A DNA stretch of 64,000 nucleotides from Lepiota brunneoincarnata (GCA_023014365.1 JAEBUN010000014.1:1054001-1118000); one strand, 5' to 3'; counted from the stretch's first letter, positions 9,755-23,740 are shown. A program made the numbers and translations. The notes: generated by a model from the sequence alone, not told the origin.

Positions 9755-12700
9755 CCAGAGAGTTTCCATCTCAATGCATCCACTCTTTCTGACCCAAACT
9801 CCTTTCACATTACATTAACTTCTCCTTTAGTTACTTCCTTATCTTCTGTTTCTGCTCCTGTACTCTCCGCTTTGGACCCACTTTCTACAATGGACAATGT
9901 AGTTAGTTCTGTTTTCTCTTCTCCTTCTCCTTTCAAAGCTCTTGTTGATAGCAGTTCTACTCACTGTTTTGTGGACTCATCTTTTGTTCGTTCTCATAGT
10001 ATTCCAACCTCATCCATCCCGGCTATTGAACTTCAGTTGTTTGATGGGACCTCAAATGCCTACATTATGGAGCTTGTGCAACTGCCTGTATCTTTCCCCT
10101 CTGGTGAATATATTATCTTGGACACTTATGTCACCCAGTTCGACTCTTCCTGTTCTGTGGTCTTAGGACACAACTGGCTCACCTGCTACAATCTGTTGAT
10201 TGACTGGGCTTTGGGCAGTATCACTTTCCAGCCATCCCTACTTGAGAATCCTGCTTCCGTCTCTTCCTGCATCTCACCCACATCGGCCCCGCCTATGGCC
10301 ACCCCTGACACTCCTGACCTAGGTTCACCACCCCTGTCCAGGACCTTGTCCCAATCTGTCCCCCCTGCGAAACTGCACATAACCCTGATAAACACTCCTA
10401 CCTTTATCTGCACTGCCAAGCTCCCTGGCTCCCAACAATTCTGAATCAATCTCTCTACCACCTCCACATCAGCTGCGTCCTCTTCTGTCTCCGAAGACCC
10501 AGCTGACCTCTTGTCCATCCCCGAGGAATACCATGAGTTTGCCAATGCTTTCAGTAAATTGTGTGCTGACACACTTGCTCCACACCGCCCTTACAACCTC
10601 CAGATTAACCTAGAGGATGGCGGTCAGCTTCCAGTCGGTACCATTTACTCCCTTTCACAATCAGAGCTTGGAGCTCTATGTGATTTCATTGACAAACATT
10701 TATCTATTGGCTTCATTTGCCCTTCCACTTCTCCTCATGGAGCTCTGGTCCTCTTTGTCAAGAAAAAGGACAGTTCCCTCTGTTTATGTGTTGATTTTAG
10801 AGGTCTCAACCATATTACCGAGAAGGACTGCTACCCCCTTCCGCTCATCTCCAACCTCTTAGACTCCCCTCACAAAGCCTGCGTATATACCAAAATTGAC
10901 CTCCGTCACGTGTACCATCTAGTCTGCGTTGCTGACAGCGACGAATGGAAGACCGCCTTTCAGACCCGCTACGGCTCCTTCAAATGGATGGTCATGCCTT
11001 TTGGCCTCACCAACACCCCCACCACCTTCCAGCAGTTCATGAACAACATATTCAAGGATATGCTTGACGTCTGCGTTACCATCTACCTTGACAACATTCT
11101 GATATACTCCAACAATCATAGTATCCATCGTGACCAAGTCAAGGAGGTCCTCAAGTGGCTCCAACAACATGGTCTATATGCCTGCCCCAACAAATGCCAG
11201 TTCCACTCTGACACAGTGGAATACCTCGGCTACATCCTTTCCCCCAACAGTCTCCGAATGGACCAATCAAAGGTCAAGACCATCCAGGAGTGGCCGGAAC
11301 CCAAGAAAGTCAAGGACATCCAGTCCTTCTTAGGTTTCACCAATTTCTACCATCGCTTCATTCATGGTTACTCTGACATTGTTGTTCTGCTCACTTGCCT
11401 CACCTGCAAAGACGTGAAATGGAATTTCACTGACAAATGTTGCAAAGCCTTTAACTCCCTGAAAGAAGCATTCATATCCACTCCCGTCCTCACTCCTTGG
11501 GCCCCTGATGCTCAAATCATTGTTGAGACCGACGCCTCCAACTACACCCTTGCGGCCATCCTCTCTATCATCACTGATGATGGGGAAGTCTATCCTGTTG
11601 CATTCCAGTCCGCACCTTTAACACAGCAAAACTTAACTACGACACTCACGACAAGGAACTCCTGGCAATATTTGAAGCTTTTCGCATCTAGCGACACTAC
11701 CTAGAAGGTGCCCCCCTTACTATTGACGTAGTCACCAACCACAAAAACCTCAAATACTTCTGCACCACCAAAGTCCTTACTCGCCACCAAGCTCATTGGT
11801 CCGAGTTCCTGTCCCAATTCCACCTTGTCATCTGGTTCTGACCTGGCCACCTCGGCACCAAACCTGACACCCTAACTAGACAATGGGACATCTACCCTAA
11901 AAGGGGGAATAGCGACTATGCATCAGTCAACCCGCACAACTTCCGGCCTGTGTTCACCCACAAACAGCTCACAGCCTCCATCCGTGCTACCACTCTTTCT
12001 GCCCCTTCCCTTCGTGCAGCTGTAGTCATGGATCTTGACCAGCTACACTGCGATATCCTCACCACTCTACCAGCAGACCTGACTGCCTCCGCCCATCTTG
12101 CTAGCCCAGAAGGCTGTTGGTCAGTCAACAACAAAGGTTTCCTCCTCCTAGATGACAGAATCTACATCCCTGACACCGACAATCTCTGACTTTGGGTCCT
12201 CCAGTACAAGCATGATCATGTCCTAGCTGGCCACTTTGGTCAGAACAAAATGCTGGAACTCATCTGGCACAAATACACCTGGCCTAGTATCCCCACCTTT
12301 GTCAAGGATTTCTGTAAGTCTTGTGTCACCTGTATGAGGTCTAAACCCCAGCGCCACTGCCCCTACAGTCTCCTCAAGCAACTCCCCATCCCCAAACGCC
12401 CTTGGAATTCAATCTCCATGGACTTCATCGAAAAACTTCCCACCTCCTCCAGCTATGATGCCATCCTAGTAATAGTCGACAGACTCACCAAGCAATCCTT
12501 ATTCATCCCCACCTACGATACTGTCACCTCTGACCTTGCCCACCTATTCATCCTCCATGTCTTCTCCAAGCACAGTGTACCTGAACATGTTACCTCCGAC
12601 CGCGGCTCCAAATTTGTCTCTCACTTCTTCCACTCATTGGGACAAGCCCTCAACATGAAACTACACTTCACTTCAGGCTACCACCCAGAAGGCGACAGAC

Positions 12701-13494
12701 AGATGGAACGCACCAACCAAACCCTGGAACAATACCTCTGGGTCTATTGTAACTACCAACAGGACAATTGGTCTGAATTACTACCACTAGCTGAGTTTGC
12801 TTACAACAACGCTCCTAGTGCCACCACGGGTATCTCCCCATTCTTCGCTAATAAAGGATACCACCTGAACATCACAGTTCATCCTGAATGCGACCTCGCC
12901 TCCGCTCGGGCCTGCCATTTTGCTGTTGATCTTGACAACCTACATACCACCTTGAAGTCTGAAATAGTGTTAGCCCAGCAACGCTATCAGGCCTCTGCCA
13001 ATGCCCGCCAACTCCCCGCCCCAGACTTCAAAGTTGGACAAAAGGTATTTGTGAAAGCCCAATTCTTCCACACCACCTGTCCTTCCAAGAAACTCTCCGA
13101 AAAGTTCCTTGGGCCCTATGAGATCATCGCTCAAGCAGGTACCCACTCCTTCACCCTCCGACTTCCTGACTCCATGTGTGGAGTACACCCAGTTTTCCAT
13201 GTTTCTATGCTTGAACTGGCCACACCTAATACCATACCCACCCGATCGGATCTGCCACCTGCACTAGTTTTTATCAACGGCGAACCAGAATACGAGATTG
13301 CTCCCATCGTCAACTCCAAGATTGATTGGCGCTGCACATGCAAACTCCTCTACAAAGTCATTTGGTTAGGTTATGAAGACACCGAAGAAGAGTTTTTGTG
13401 GTTACCGGCTACCGAGCTTGAACATGCCATAGATTTAGTAGAGGCCTTCCATTCCTCTTACCCTGCTAAGCCTGGCCCCCTCCATTCACTCTGA
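9755..13494 (+). pseudogene. pol of element A, broken
   Basis: Compared with the intact pol of D, the order is aspartic protease (9905-10000; the active-site Gly is replaced in a D-S-S-S-T context), reverse transcriptase with Y-L-D-N-I in place of YLDD (near 11090), RNase H (near 11530), HHCC zinc-binding integrase N-domain (12210-12350), DDE integrase core and a C-terminal chromodomain (13270-13430). Stops occur at about 10442, 11702 and 12187, and a 1-bp deletion near 11610 shifts the frame. The second catalytic Asp of the RT motif is Asn, so the enzyme would be inactive even without the stops. Confidence 0.9.
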
Positions 13495-13552
13495 GTTTTC
13501 CACTGATCACCCACCACACCAAGAAACAAAAAATTTATTGGACAAGTATAAA

Positions 13553-14638
13553 CTACCTGCCCATGTCGTTCCTAGAGGTGCGGGGTGGCACCGCCACATC
13601 CTCCATCATACCTCACACCTCCTCCTCCGAAATGCCTCCAATGCTCTCTGACTCCTCCGACTCCTCCATCTCCATAATACCCCTACTTGACCCAGTTACC
13701 ATCCACCTGCGCTTCCCAACGCTGCAACTATTCATAGCGGCCAGCCGTCAGCTCAACCTTGTCCACCCTCTCCCCCAATCAAGTGATGGCCTGTGCAAGC
13801 CACACCTCCAGGATGTTGACCTTCTTGATGGTCTCCTGGTGCTTTTCAGTGATGAACCCTTTCAATTCTACAAACCCACTGATTAGCATACATCATGATA
13901 CAGGACTCCTCACTCACCTTCAAATTGTTGGCCTGACATCCCCCTGGCCCCGCTCGGCTCCGTCTCCTCTTGACCCCTGCACCATTTCTTCATTTTGCTG
14001 CACCGACAGCAACTCCTGGTGTTACTAAAAAAACTATCAGTATGTAGCCTGGAAACCCTCAAAATGACTTACCCGCCGGCGACCTCACACAGGACCTCAT
14101 CTCACTGGCACCTCCAGCAGGGGTTCTCACCCCCAAATATGTTCGCATGGCCCCATTGCAGGGCTGCCCTTGCCTTTGCCTTTGCCTTTGCCTTTCCCCT
14201 TCCCTTCACATCCGAATCTTCGGACTCCTCCTCCTCCTCCTCCTCTTCGTCCCTCACCGCGTCATTGCCTGTGTAATTTGGGTCAGACTCTTCATGGTCA
14301 ACTTCCATGGGCTGCTCTGGCAGGTGGCTGGATGAAGCCATTGTAGTCATTGCAACGAGTCGGGCCTGGATTGCCCAATGTTTGTCTTCAGCAGCTTCCT
14401 CTTGCTGTTGCCTGATCTCTTCCACCCGTCACTCCCTAGCCTGCTCCTCCACTTGCCGCTGATGCAGTTCGATCATATGTTGCCGTTCTTCCTCTTGACA
14501 CTCTACTGCCAATCGCTGTTCCTCCTCTTCCAACCTCTCGATCTCCTTCTGCATCCGCTCCTCCTGCTCTGCGCTTTCCCTCAGTAACTGTGCCTTGCGC
14601 TCCACCGCAGTTGGTTGTCAAGACGGTTGACTGCTCAT
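13553..14638 (-). pseudogene. antisense Zn2Cys6/coiled-coil gene of element A, decayed
   Basis: This is the equivalent of the gene at 36735-37820 in D, on the strand opposite pol. The ATG at 14638, a TATAAAA box 56 bp upstream (14688-14694), the GTAAGT donor and TAG acceptor of intron 1, all six Cys positions and the C-terminal coiled coil are recognisable. Several stops are present, for example at codon 7 and inside the Cys array, at codons that are CGA/CGG-type in D. The longest remaining open piece is 14102-14425. Confidence 0.7.
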
Positions 14639-14756
14639 GGTGGTAGGAAGTCAAGTTGTGTATTTTCAGACTGAGCCAGTTCACCGTTTTTATACCCTGC
14701 CAGGACTTTCCGATGGGCCCCAGCCTCGACTGCCTTGGGCCTTGAGGCTCAGCCCT

Positions 14757-15430
14757 AAAGGGGGGGCACTGTCATATCCATGCCAACTCAGAGTCTAATC
14801 ACTTAAACTTCGGCTTCTCAATTCCATGTGTGCTCCACACAACAACCCTCTGCCCTCCAACTTGGCCCTGACTTGCTCCGACCGCAACCCACTGCCCCAA
14901 TCATGCAACCACCTCTACATGTGCCATGGTCACCTGACCCTTGGTGTCTCTAGTTCCAGTCTCCATTTTCCGTCCGTAGTCAAGATACGTTATCAGTCTC
15001 CATACCTGTACCGGTTTCCATTCCATTCGTAATCCATTCGTAATCTGTTTGTAACTATATCGGTCTCTGCTTTGCTCCGTATGTAGTCAGTACAAGTCAT
15101 AGTTTGTAAGGCCAGTAGTATATATACCATAGGTACTTGGCTTGTACTCTTCAGTCTGATAATCAAATCGAGCAGCAGACTAGCTCCCTGTTCCCTATCC
15201 TCTCCTCTCTTCTGCCTCGCTCCGCTTTGGCCCCGACTTCCTGAAATATGGACTAGGACAGTAGGAGGGCACAGCACATACGCTGAGGCTGCAAGTCCAA
15301 CTCCCTGCCCAATGTACTCCACCTCGGTCCCGAAGTCTATGTACTGACTTCACTCTGTCCCCTGGTTATCTTACACCAAGAATACCACCCCAACCCTCCG
15401 CTTTGGTCCTGATCCGCACCAGCTCTAACA
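14757..15430 (+). repeat. polypurine tract and 3' LTR of element A
   Basis: AAAGGGGGGG (14757-14766) is the plus-strand primer site. A CAC spacer and the 661-bp 3' LTR (14770-15430) follow. The right TSD CTGTG comes next. Confidence 0.93.
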
Positions 15431-15495
15431 CTGTGCTATCATGGGCTGGTGCACCTGCCTACTAACTAAAAAAACTAGGCCAAGCAGATGCCTAC

Positions 15496-15725
15496 TGTAA
15501 GAATATAAGTCTCAGTCACTCGTTGTATGCATGAGTACTGAGGAAAGCCTAGCTACATGTCTGTAAACCAGGTAGCCGAAGTTTTACTGAATAGCAATAT
15601 AAATAAGGCAGTAAACAAATTGCAAGATCGCGATTTGCACAAATAGAGTCCATATGCCAATAAAGTACTAACAAAAATGCAGCCAACATTGCGTTGACTG
15701 TCCACTGGCTTGTAAGAATCTAACA
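15496..15725 (-). repeat. 3' LTR of the copia element
   Basis: 230 bp, TGTAAGAATA...GAATCTAACA on the plus strand. It adjoins CTCCCCCTCAAGCC, the reverse complement of a polypurine tract. It is shorter than the 5' copy, which has an internal duplication and an insertion. Confidence 0.85.
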
Positions 15726-15731
15726 CTCCCC

Positions 15732-18700
15732 CTCAAGCCAAGGACAGGCCAAGTTCTCAAGTGAAATGCTTGACCTTTGGTGATGTGAGAGCCTTTGTAA
15801 AAAATGTCGGCAACCATTTCTTCGGTAGGGCAATAAATTAGTCTTAATTTTCCTTCCTCGATGATCCATCAAATAAAATGATACTGGACATTGATGTGTT
15901 TCATTCTCATGTGATATTGATGGTCCTTTGTGAGTGCAATCGCAGACTGGTTGTCCGAGAAGAGAGTGGTGGTGGAGAGAGAGGTGCCAAATCTGTGAAA
16001 TGAGAGAGTGCAGCCAAAGGATTTCCTTTGCTGCATACATTGCTGCTACATACTCGGACTCTGTTGTTGATAGGGTGACTATCTCCTGCCATTTTGCACT
16101 CCAGGAAACAGCCCCTCCATTGATAATGAGCGCATAGCTGGATGTAGTGTGATGGTCCTTGGCCATGTTGCTGTCTGCATTGCTGTACCCTGTAAGATCT
16201 TGGCCATGGCCTCCATAAGTGAGCCAAAGTTTGCAAGTGCCTTTGAGGTAATGAAAAACATGTTTGACGGCATCCCAGTGAGCCTCACCTGGGTTCTTCA
16301 GATAGTGGAAGAGGTGTTGAATGGCATATGCGATGTCAGGACAAGTGCCTAGGGCAGCATACATGAGAGTGCCCACAGCTTCCTGATAAGGAACTTGGGC
16401 CATCCGAGCAATTTCAGCTGTCGATTTCAGTGCTGCATCGACTGTAATGTGGGTGGATCGGTCCATAGGCACACTGAGTGGTTTGGCATCCTCCAAACCA
16501 AAGTGACAAAGTGAGGCATCGATGTAGGAGTGCTGGGACATGAAAATTTTTTGGTTTGCATGGTCTTGTTTGATCTTGATGCCTAAGAGCCAGTGCAGCT
16601 CTCCTAAGTCTGAGATTTCAACAAAGCCAGATATTTCAGACTTTGTCCAGGCAACTAGAGCAATTGTAGTGGCTGCCAGTGTGCAGTCATCAACATGAAC
16701 TAGAATGATGGTGAGATCAGGAGGTGTATCTTTAAAAAACACACTCTGATTGACTTCACATCTCATGAAGCTGAGATTGTCCACCAGGATCTTGCATAAT
16801 TTTTGATACCATCATCAGCCAGACTGTTTGAGCCTGTAGAGAGTTTTTTGGAGGCGGCAGAGCTTGTGAGGATGTAGGGGGTCATGGTAACCAGGAGGCT
16901 GTGACATGTAAATGACTTCGTTGTCATTCAGCTGACCGTTTAGGTAAGCACCCTTTATGTCTATCTGGTGCAACTCCATGTCCCTTTCCACTGCGATGGC
17001 CAGCACTGCCAGAATTGATGCCAGACATGCTACTGGAGCAAATGTGTTGAAGTAATCTACTCCAGGCACCTGTGAAAATACCCACTTTGAGCCAACTCGA
17101 TTCACACCAGGTGGTGTGTCCACTAGTTCCCATGTCCCTGTAGCTTTGAGGGTAGCTAACTCCTCCTTTATTGCACTCTCCAATAGTGGCCAGTCCACTC
17201 ATTCTCTAGCCTCTTTGAGGCTTCCTGGTTCCAATGTTTCAATGGACTCCATTTTGGCTGCTAGGGCATGCACATCCTCCCAATCTAGCTCCTCAGCCAT
17301 TGTTCTGGCTGTTCCCTCAAGGATTTTGCAAGCTGTTTGGCTTGGCATGTGGATATGTTGTGGACAGTTGCTCTGGGGCAGGTCCTGGTTGTCTGCCTTT
17401 GTTGGCAGTTGTACCACCGACTCTGGGGGGTTCATTGGGACCTCTAGTGGCTCACTAAGGGTTTTGGCACTTGTTTGTGGCTGGCTTGAGGGTTGTATGG
17501 TGGTCTGGTGCATGGTGAGTGGTTGCTCACTGCAAATCTTGCTGATTGGCATATTCTCGAGGGGGCAGATGTTTTGTTCTACTCTCACAGCACCTGTGGC
17601 AGGTATCCAGACTTGTGTGCCATTGCTTTCTGGGTCAAAACCCAGCCACCAGCCCTTTTTAGCATGATCAGCCATTTTATTTACCCCTGGCTTGTGCACC
17701 CAACATTCCTCTCCCCATTTGTGTACTGCTCGAAGATCTGGTTTTTTGCTGTACAGGACCTTGTAGGGCATTGTCTCTGCAATCATTTTTGTCCCTGTTC
17801 TGTTCATTAGCCACATGATGTGGCAAACTCCTTCAGGCAACAGGTATTCTGGGAGACGAGCAATGTGGTTCATGGCTCGGAATCATTTCATGATGGTGCA
17901 ATTATGATGTTCAGCTATTCTGTTGTGCTGGGGAGTATCATGCATGGTGAGCTTGATCTCTGTGCCTCATGATCTGAGATACTGCTGAAAATCATTCCCA
18001 GTATACTCTCCACCTCTGTCTGAATGTAGGGCCTTCACACAAGCTTGGAACTGTGTCTCACACCATGCCTCAAACTGTTTGTATGCATCAAAGGTGTTGG
18101 ATTTATTTGATAGAAAGTCCACATGTGTCCATCAAGAATAATCATCAGTGAAGGTAACCTAGTATTTACGTCCCCTTCATGACTCTGTTTTGACTGGTCC
18201 CCACACATTGGAGTGTATTTCCTGGGCAAAACTAGTTGCTCCTGTGCCTTGCCAAGCCTTCGTGATTGGCTGCTGTGTCAATTTCATGAATATACATGAA
18301 TCACAGGACAGGTTTGTGTCTCTGTTGGAGTCTAGTTGTAAACTGGTCACCATTCCTTTGTGTAGAAGTCTTTTCATGGCTGCTGGTGCAATGTGGCCAA
18401 GCCATTGATGCATCTCATTGAGAGTGAGTGTCTCACAGACAGCATTCACCTCAATTTCTCCTTCCCTGACATGTTTGTACAGGGCTGCTTGGTTTCGTGG
18501 GATCTCAGCTATTTTGTTTCCATCCAGTTCACGAATAATACATCTGCCATTTGCAAATGTGACCATATATCCAGCTTTGTCAAGTCGTCCGATGGATATG
18601 AGGGTGTACCTGTTATCAGAAGTCCCCTTAAACTCCCCTTATCAGAAGCCTCACCGGAAGGAACTCTTATCAGAAGCATCCAAGTATATAAATAGACAGA

Positions 18701-19265
18701 AGACCTGTCATCCTGAAACAATCAGAATTACCATCAGAACAATCTATACTTAGATAGATAAGGATATGACTCACTTACCTGGGTCCAGATATATATAGTA
18801 GGAGCATAGCCACACATAGTAGTATATAAGGATACTGTACCATACCCTTGTATCCTTATCTTAGTGTTATACAGTTCTTGCCTCCTATACCTCTTTGCCC
18901 TTAAACCGGCTGGACTATAGTGCTCCGTCGTCTCTAAGTCACGCCTAGTAGGACAAGACCAAGTCTGTATAGACATCTTGCCTCAAACGCCGTGCTACTC
19001 AAGAGCGAACCCCTAACCCGGGTAACAGTACCCAGCCTCAGGTGAGTACAGGACATTGGATAAATGCAGTTTCAAGGTGGTACTGCCATTTGGTAAGTCA
19101 AGGATTATATCGCTGATCCCAATTGCACTGAAACTCTGTTTGTTGGCAGCCTTAAGGGGTCGAGGGGGGATGCTCTGCAGTTTTACAAAGGCATCTCGAT
19201 ATGGTGAGATATGCCTGGATGTCCCTGAATCAAATAATTTGATGTGCATATGGATGTTCTGTTCT
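15732..19265 (-). pseudogene. copia pol (protease-integrase-RT-RNase H), broken
   Basis: Recognisable blocks in minus-strand order are: protease D-S-G-T-S (near 19225); the GAG-pre-integrase HHCC region (about 18330-18460, with a final CX2C); integrase core pieces (17880-18250) including a HSDRGGEY-type motif; RT (16815-17198, then 15732-16784) with H-V-D-D-C in place of the usual YVDD; and RNase H ending in the STTESEY motif (near 15990-16050). In-frame stops separate the open pieces, and a 417-bp solo LTR splits the integrase. No intact product is possible. Confidence 0.85.
18611..19027. mobile_element. solo LTR (417 bp), unrelated family
   Basis: TGTTATCAGA...GGGTAACA ends with a perfect 5-bp TSD, GTACC (18606-18610 and 19028-19032). 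Removing it and one TSD copy rejoins the copia integrase frame. No matching full element is in the window. Confidence 0.92.
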
Positions 19266-19970
19266 TGTTAGAGCCAGTGCGGGTCGGGACCGAAGCAGAG
19301 GGTCGGGGTGGTATCCTTGATATAAGGTAACCAGGGGACAGGGCGAAGTCAGTACGTAGACTTCAGAACCGAGGCAGAGTACTTCAGGTGGGGGGTTGGA
19401 CTTGGGACTCAGCTTATGTGCTGTGCCCTCCTACTGTCCTGGTCCATATTTCAGGAAGTCGGAGCTGAAGCGGAGCGAGGCAGAGGAGAGGAGAGGATAG
19501 GGAACAGGGAGCTGGTCCACTGCTTGATTCGATTATCAGACTGAGTACAAGCCAAGTACCTACAGTATATATACTTCTGGTCCTATGAACTATGACTCGT
19601 ACTGACTATGGACGGAGCGAAGTGGAGACCCATATGGTTACAAATGGATTACAAATGAAATGGAGACTGGTACGGGTATGGAGACTGGTAACGTATCTTG
19701 ACTATGGACGGGAAATGGAGAACTAGGAAATAGAACTTCCAAGGGTCAGGTGACCATGGCACGTGTGGAGGTGGTTGTGTGATCTGGGTGATGGGTTGCA
19801 GCTGGAGCGAGTTGGGGCCAAGTTGGAGGGCAGAGGGTTGTTATGTGGAGCGTACATGGAGTTGAGAAGCCGAAGTATAATGGTTAAGCTCTGGGTTTGG
19901 CATGGATATGACAGTGCCCCCCCTTTAGGGCCGAGCCTCGAGGCCCTAGGTGGTGGGTGATCAGTGAAAC

Positions 19971-22900
19971 TCAGAGTGAATGGAGGGGGCCAGGCTTAGT
20001 GGGGTAAGAGGAATGGAAAGCCTCTACTAGATCTGTAGCATGTTCAAGCTTGGTAGCCAGTAACCATGAAGACTCTTCTTCGGTGTCTTCATAACCTAAC
20101 CAGATGACTTTATAGAGGAGCTTGCATGCGCGGTGCCGATCGATTTTTGAGTCGACGATGCGAGCAATCTCATATTCTGGTTCTCCGTCAATAGAAACCA
20201 GCGCAGGCAGTGGGTCTGATTGGGTGGGTATGGTGTTAGGCGTGGACAGTTCGAGCATGGAAACATGGAAGACTGGGTGTATTCCACGCATGGAATCAGG
20301 AAGTTGGAGTGTGAAGGAGTGAGTCCCTGCTTGGGCAATGATCTCATAAGGTCCAAGGAACTTTTTGGAGAGTTTCTTGGAAGGATGGGTGGTGTGGAAA
20401 AATTGGGCTTTCACAAATACCTTTTGTCCGACCTTGAAGTCTGGGGCGGGGAGTCAGTGGACATCGGCAGAGGTCTGATAGTGTTGCTGGGCTAGCACTA
20501 TTTCAGACTTCAAGGTGGTATGTAGGTTGTTGAGGTCAACAGCAAAATGGCGGGCCCGAGTGGAGGCGAGATCGCGTTCAGGATGAACTGTGATGTTCGG
20601 ATGGTATCCTTTATTAGCGAAGAATGGGGAGATACTGGTGGTGGCACTAGGAGCATTGTTGTAAGCAAACTCAGCTAGTGGTAGTAATTCAGACCAATTG
20701 TCCTGTTGGTAGTTACAATAGACCCGGAGATATTGTTCCAGGGTCTGGTTGGTGCGTTCCGTCTGTCTGTCGCCTTCTGGGTGGTAGCCCAAAGTGAAGT
20801 GTAGTTTCATGTCGAGGGCTTGTCCCAATGAGCAGAAGAAGTGAGAGACAAATTCAGAGCTGCGGTTGGAGGTAACATGTTCAGATACACCATGCTTGGA
20901 GAAGACGTGGAGGACAAATAGGCAGGTGAGGTCGGAGGAGGTGACGGTATCATAGGTGGGGATGAATAAGGATTGCTTGGTGAGTCTGTCAACTATTACT
21001 AGGATGGCATCGTAGCCGGAGGAGGCGGGGAGTTACTCAATGAAGTCCATGGAGATTAAATTCCAAGGGCATTCAGGGATGGGGAGTTGCTTGAGGAGAC
21101 CGTAGGGGTGGTGGCGCTGGGGTTTAGACCTCATACAGGTGACACAAGACTTACAGAAATCCTTGACAAAGGTGCAGACACTAGGCCAGGTGTATTCACG
21201 CCGGATGAGTTCCAGTGTTTTATTCTGACCAAAGTGGCCAGCTAGGACATGGTCATGCTTGTACTGGAGGACCCGAAGTCAGAGATTGTCAGCATCAGGG
21301 ACGTAGATTCTGTCATCTAGGAGGAGGAAACCTTTATCGTTAACTGACCAACGGCCTTCTGGGCTGGCAAGATGGGCAGAGGCGGTTGGATCCGCTGGTA
21401 GAGCAGCAAGAATATCGTGGTGTAGCTGGTCGAGATCCATGACTACAGCTGCATGAAGGGAAGGGGTGTAAAGAGTGGTGGTGCGGATGGAGGCCGCGAG
21501 CTGTTCGTGGGTGAACACAGGCTGGAAGTTGTGCGGGTTGACTGATGCATAGTCGCTATTCCCCCCTTTAGGGTAGACATCCCATCGTCTAGTTAGGGCA
21601 TCAGGCTTGGTGCCAAGGTGGCCGGGTCGGAACTGGATGACAAGGTGGAATTGGGATAGGAACTCAGACCAACAAGCTTGGTGGCAAGTAAGGATTTTGG
21701 TGGTGCAGAAGTATTTGAGGTTTTTGTGGTCAGTGACTACCTCAATAGTAAGAGGGGCACCCTCAAGATAGTGCTGCCAGATACAAAAAGCCTCGAATAT
21801 CGCCAGGAGTTCCTTGTTGTGGGTGTCATAATTAAGTTTGGCCATGTTAAAGGTGCGGGAATGGAATGCAACGGGGTGAACCTCACCGTCATTGGTAATG
21901 ATAGAGAGGATAGCTGCAAGGGCGTAGTTGGAGGCGTCAGTCTCAACAATGATCTGAGCGTTGGGGGCCCAAGGAGTGAGGACAGGGGCGGATATGAATG
22001 CTTCTTTCAAGGAACTGAAGGCTTCACGGCATTCATCAGTGAAATTCCATTTCACGTCTTTGCGGGTGAGGCAAGTGAGCGGAACGACGATGTTGGAGTA
22101 ACTGTGAATGAAGCAACAGTAGAAATTGGCGAAGCCTAAGAAGGACTGGATGTCCTTGACTTTCTTGGGTTCAGGCCACTCCTGGATGGTCTTGACCTTA
22201 GATTGATCCATTCAGAGACCATCGGGGGAAAGGATGTAGCTGAGGTATTCCACTGTGTCAGAGTGGAACTGGCATTTGTCAGGGTGGGCGTATAGACCGT
22301 GTTGTCAGAGCCGCTTGAGGACCTCCTTGACTTGGTCACGATGGATACTATGATTGTCGGAGTATATCAGGATGTCGTCAAGATAGATGGTAATGCAGAC
22401 ATCAAGCATGTCTTTGAATATATTGTTCATGAACCGCTGGAAGGTGGCAGGGGCGTTGGTGAGGCCGAAAGGCATAACCATCCATTCGAAGGAGCTGTAG
22501 CGGGTCCGAAAGGCAGTCTTCCATTCATCACTGTCAGCAACGCGGACAAGATGGTAGGCGTGATGGAGGTCGATTTTGGTATATACGCAGGCTTTGCGAG
22601 GGGAGTCTAAGAGGTCGGAGATGAGCGGAAGGGGGTAGCGATCCTTCTTGGTAATATGGTTGAGAACTCTAAAATCAACACATAAGTGGAGGGAGCCATC
22701 CTTTTTCTTGATGAAGAGGACTGGGGCTCCATGAGGAGAAGTGGAAGGGCGAATGAAACCAATGGACAAATGTTCATCAATAAAATCACGTAGAGCTCCA
22801 AGCTCTGATTGCAAAAGGGAATAAATGGTACCAACCGGAGGCTGACCACCATCCTCTAGGTTAATCTGGAGGTTGTAAAGGCGGTGTGGAGTGAGTGTGT

Positions 22901-23740
22901 CAGCACGCATTTTACTGAAAACGTCAGCAAACTCATGGTATTCCTTGGGGATGGATGAGAGGTCAGCCAGGTCTTCGGAGACAGAAGAGGATGCGGCCGA
23001 TGCGGAGGTGGCAGAGAAATTGATTCGGAATTGTTGGGAGCCAGGGAGCTTGGCAGTGTGGATAAAGGCAGGGGTGTTTATCAGGGATATGTGCGGTTTC
23101 GCAAGGGGGACAGATTGGGACGAGGTCCCGGACAGGGGTGGTGAACCTAGGTCAGGAGTGTCAGGGGTGGCCATAGGCAGGGCCAATGTGGGTGCGACGC
23201 AGGTAGAGACGGAAGCAGGATTCTCGAGTAGGGATGGCCGGAAAGTAATACTGCCCAAAGCCCAGTCAATCAACGGATTGTAGCGGGTGAGCCAGTTGTG
23301 TCCTAAGACCACAGAACAGGAAGAGTCGAGCTGGGTGACATAAGTGTCCAAAATGATAGATTCACCGGAGGGGAAGGATACAGGCAGTTGCACAAGCTCT
23401 GTAATGTAGGCATTTGAGGTCCTGTCAAATAACCAAAGTTCAATAGCCGGGATGGATGAGGTTGAAATACTATGAGAATGAACAAAAGATGAGTCCACAA
23501 AACAGTGAGTAGAACCACTATCAACAAGAGCTTTGAAAGGAGAAAGAGAAGAGAAATCAGAACTAACTACATTGTCCATTGTAGAAATCGGGTCCAAAGT
23601 GGAGAGTACGGAAGCGGAGACAGAAGATACAGAAGTATTTAAAGGAGAAGTTAATGTGATATGAAAGGAGTTCGGGTCGGAAAGAGCGGATGCATTGAGA
23701 CGGAAACTCTCTGGGGCACAGCAGAGTTCAATGCAATCCT
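19971..23740 (-). pseudogene. pol of element B, broken
   Basis: Protease (D-S-G-S-T-H) and RT with an intact Y-L-D-D motif are in the open piece 22305-23597. RNase H and the integrase start are in 21279-22211, the integrase core in 20454-20992, and the C-terminal integrase plus chromodomain in 19971-20414. Single stops separate the pieces. It is less decayed than A in the RT domain. Confidence 0.88.

Larger units (their letters stand above)
6909..15430 (+). mobile_element. chromovirus A (Ty3/gypsy LTR retrotransposon), degenerate
   Basis: A full-length element has 661-bp LTRs at 6909-7569 and 14770-15430, each starting TGTCATATCC and ending in CTAACA. A perfect 5-bp TSD, CTGTG, lies at 6904-6908 and 15431-15435. 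Order inside: primer-binding site (7572-7582), gag, pol, an antisense gene, polypurine tract (14757-14766), 3' LTR. A solo LTR of the same family sits between gag and pol. Gag and pol carry many stops and frameshifts, mostly CGA-to-TGA or CG-to-TG/CA changes compared with element D, so it is non-autonomous today. Confidence 0.95.

Noticed and set aside
15496..15725. single host gene assembled from minus-strand frames next to this LTR
   Set aside because: The frames upstream on the minus strand carry copia RT and RNase H motifs and the block is bounded by LTR and polypurine tract, so it is transposon, not host.
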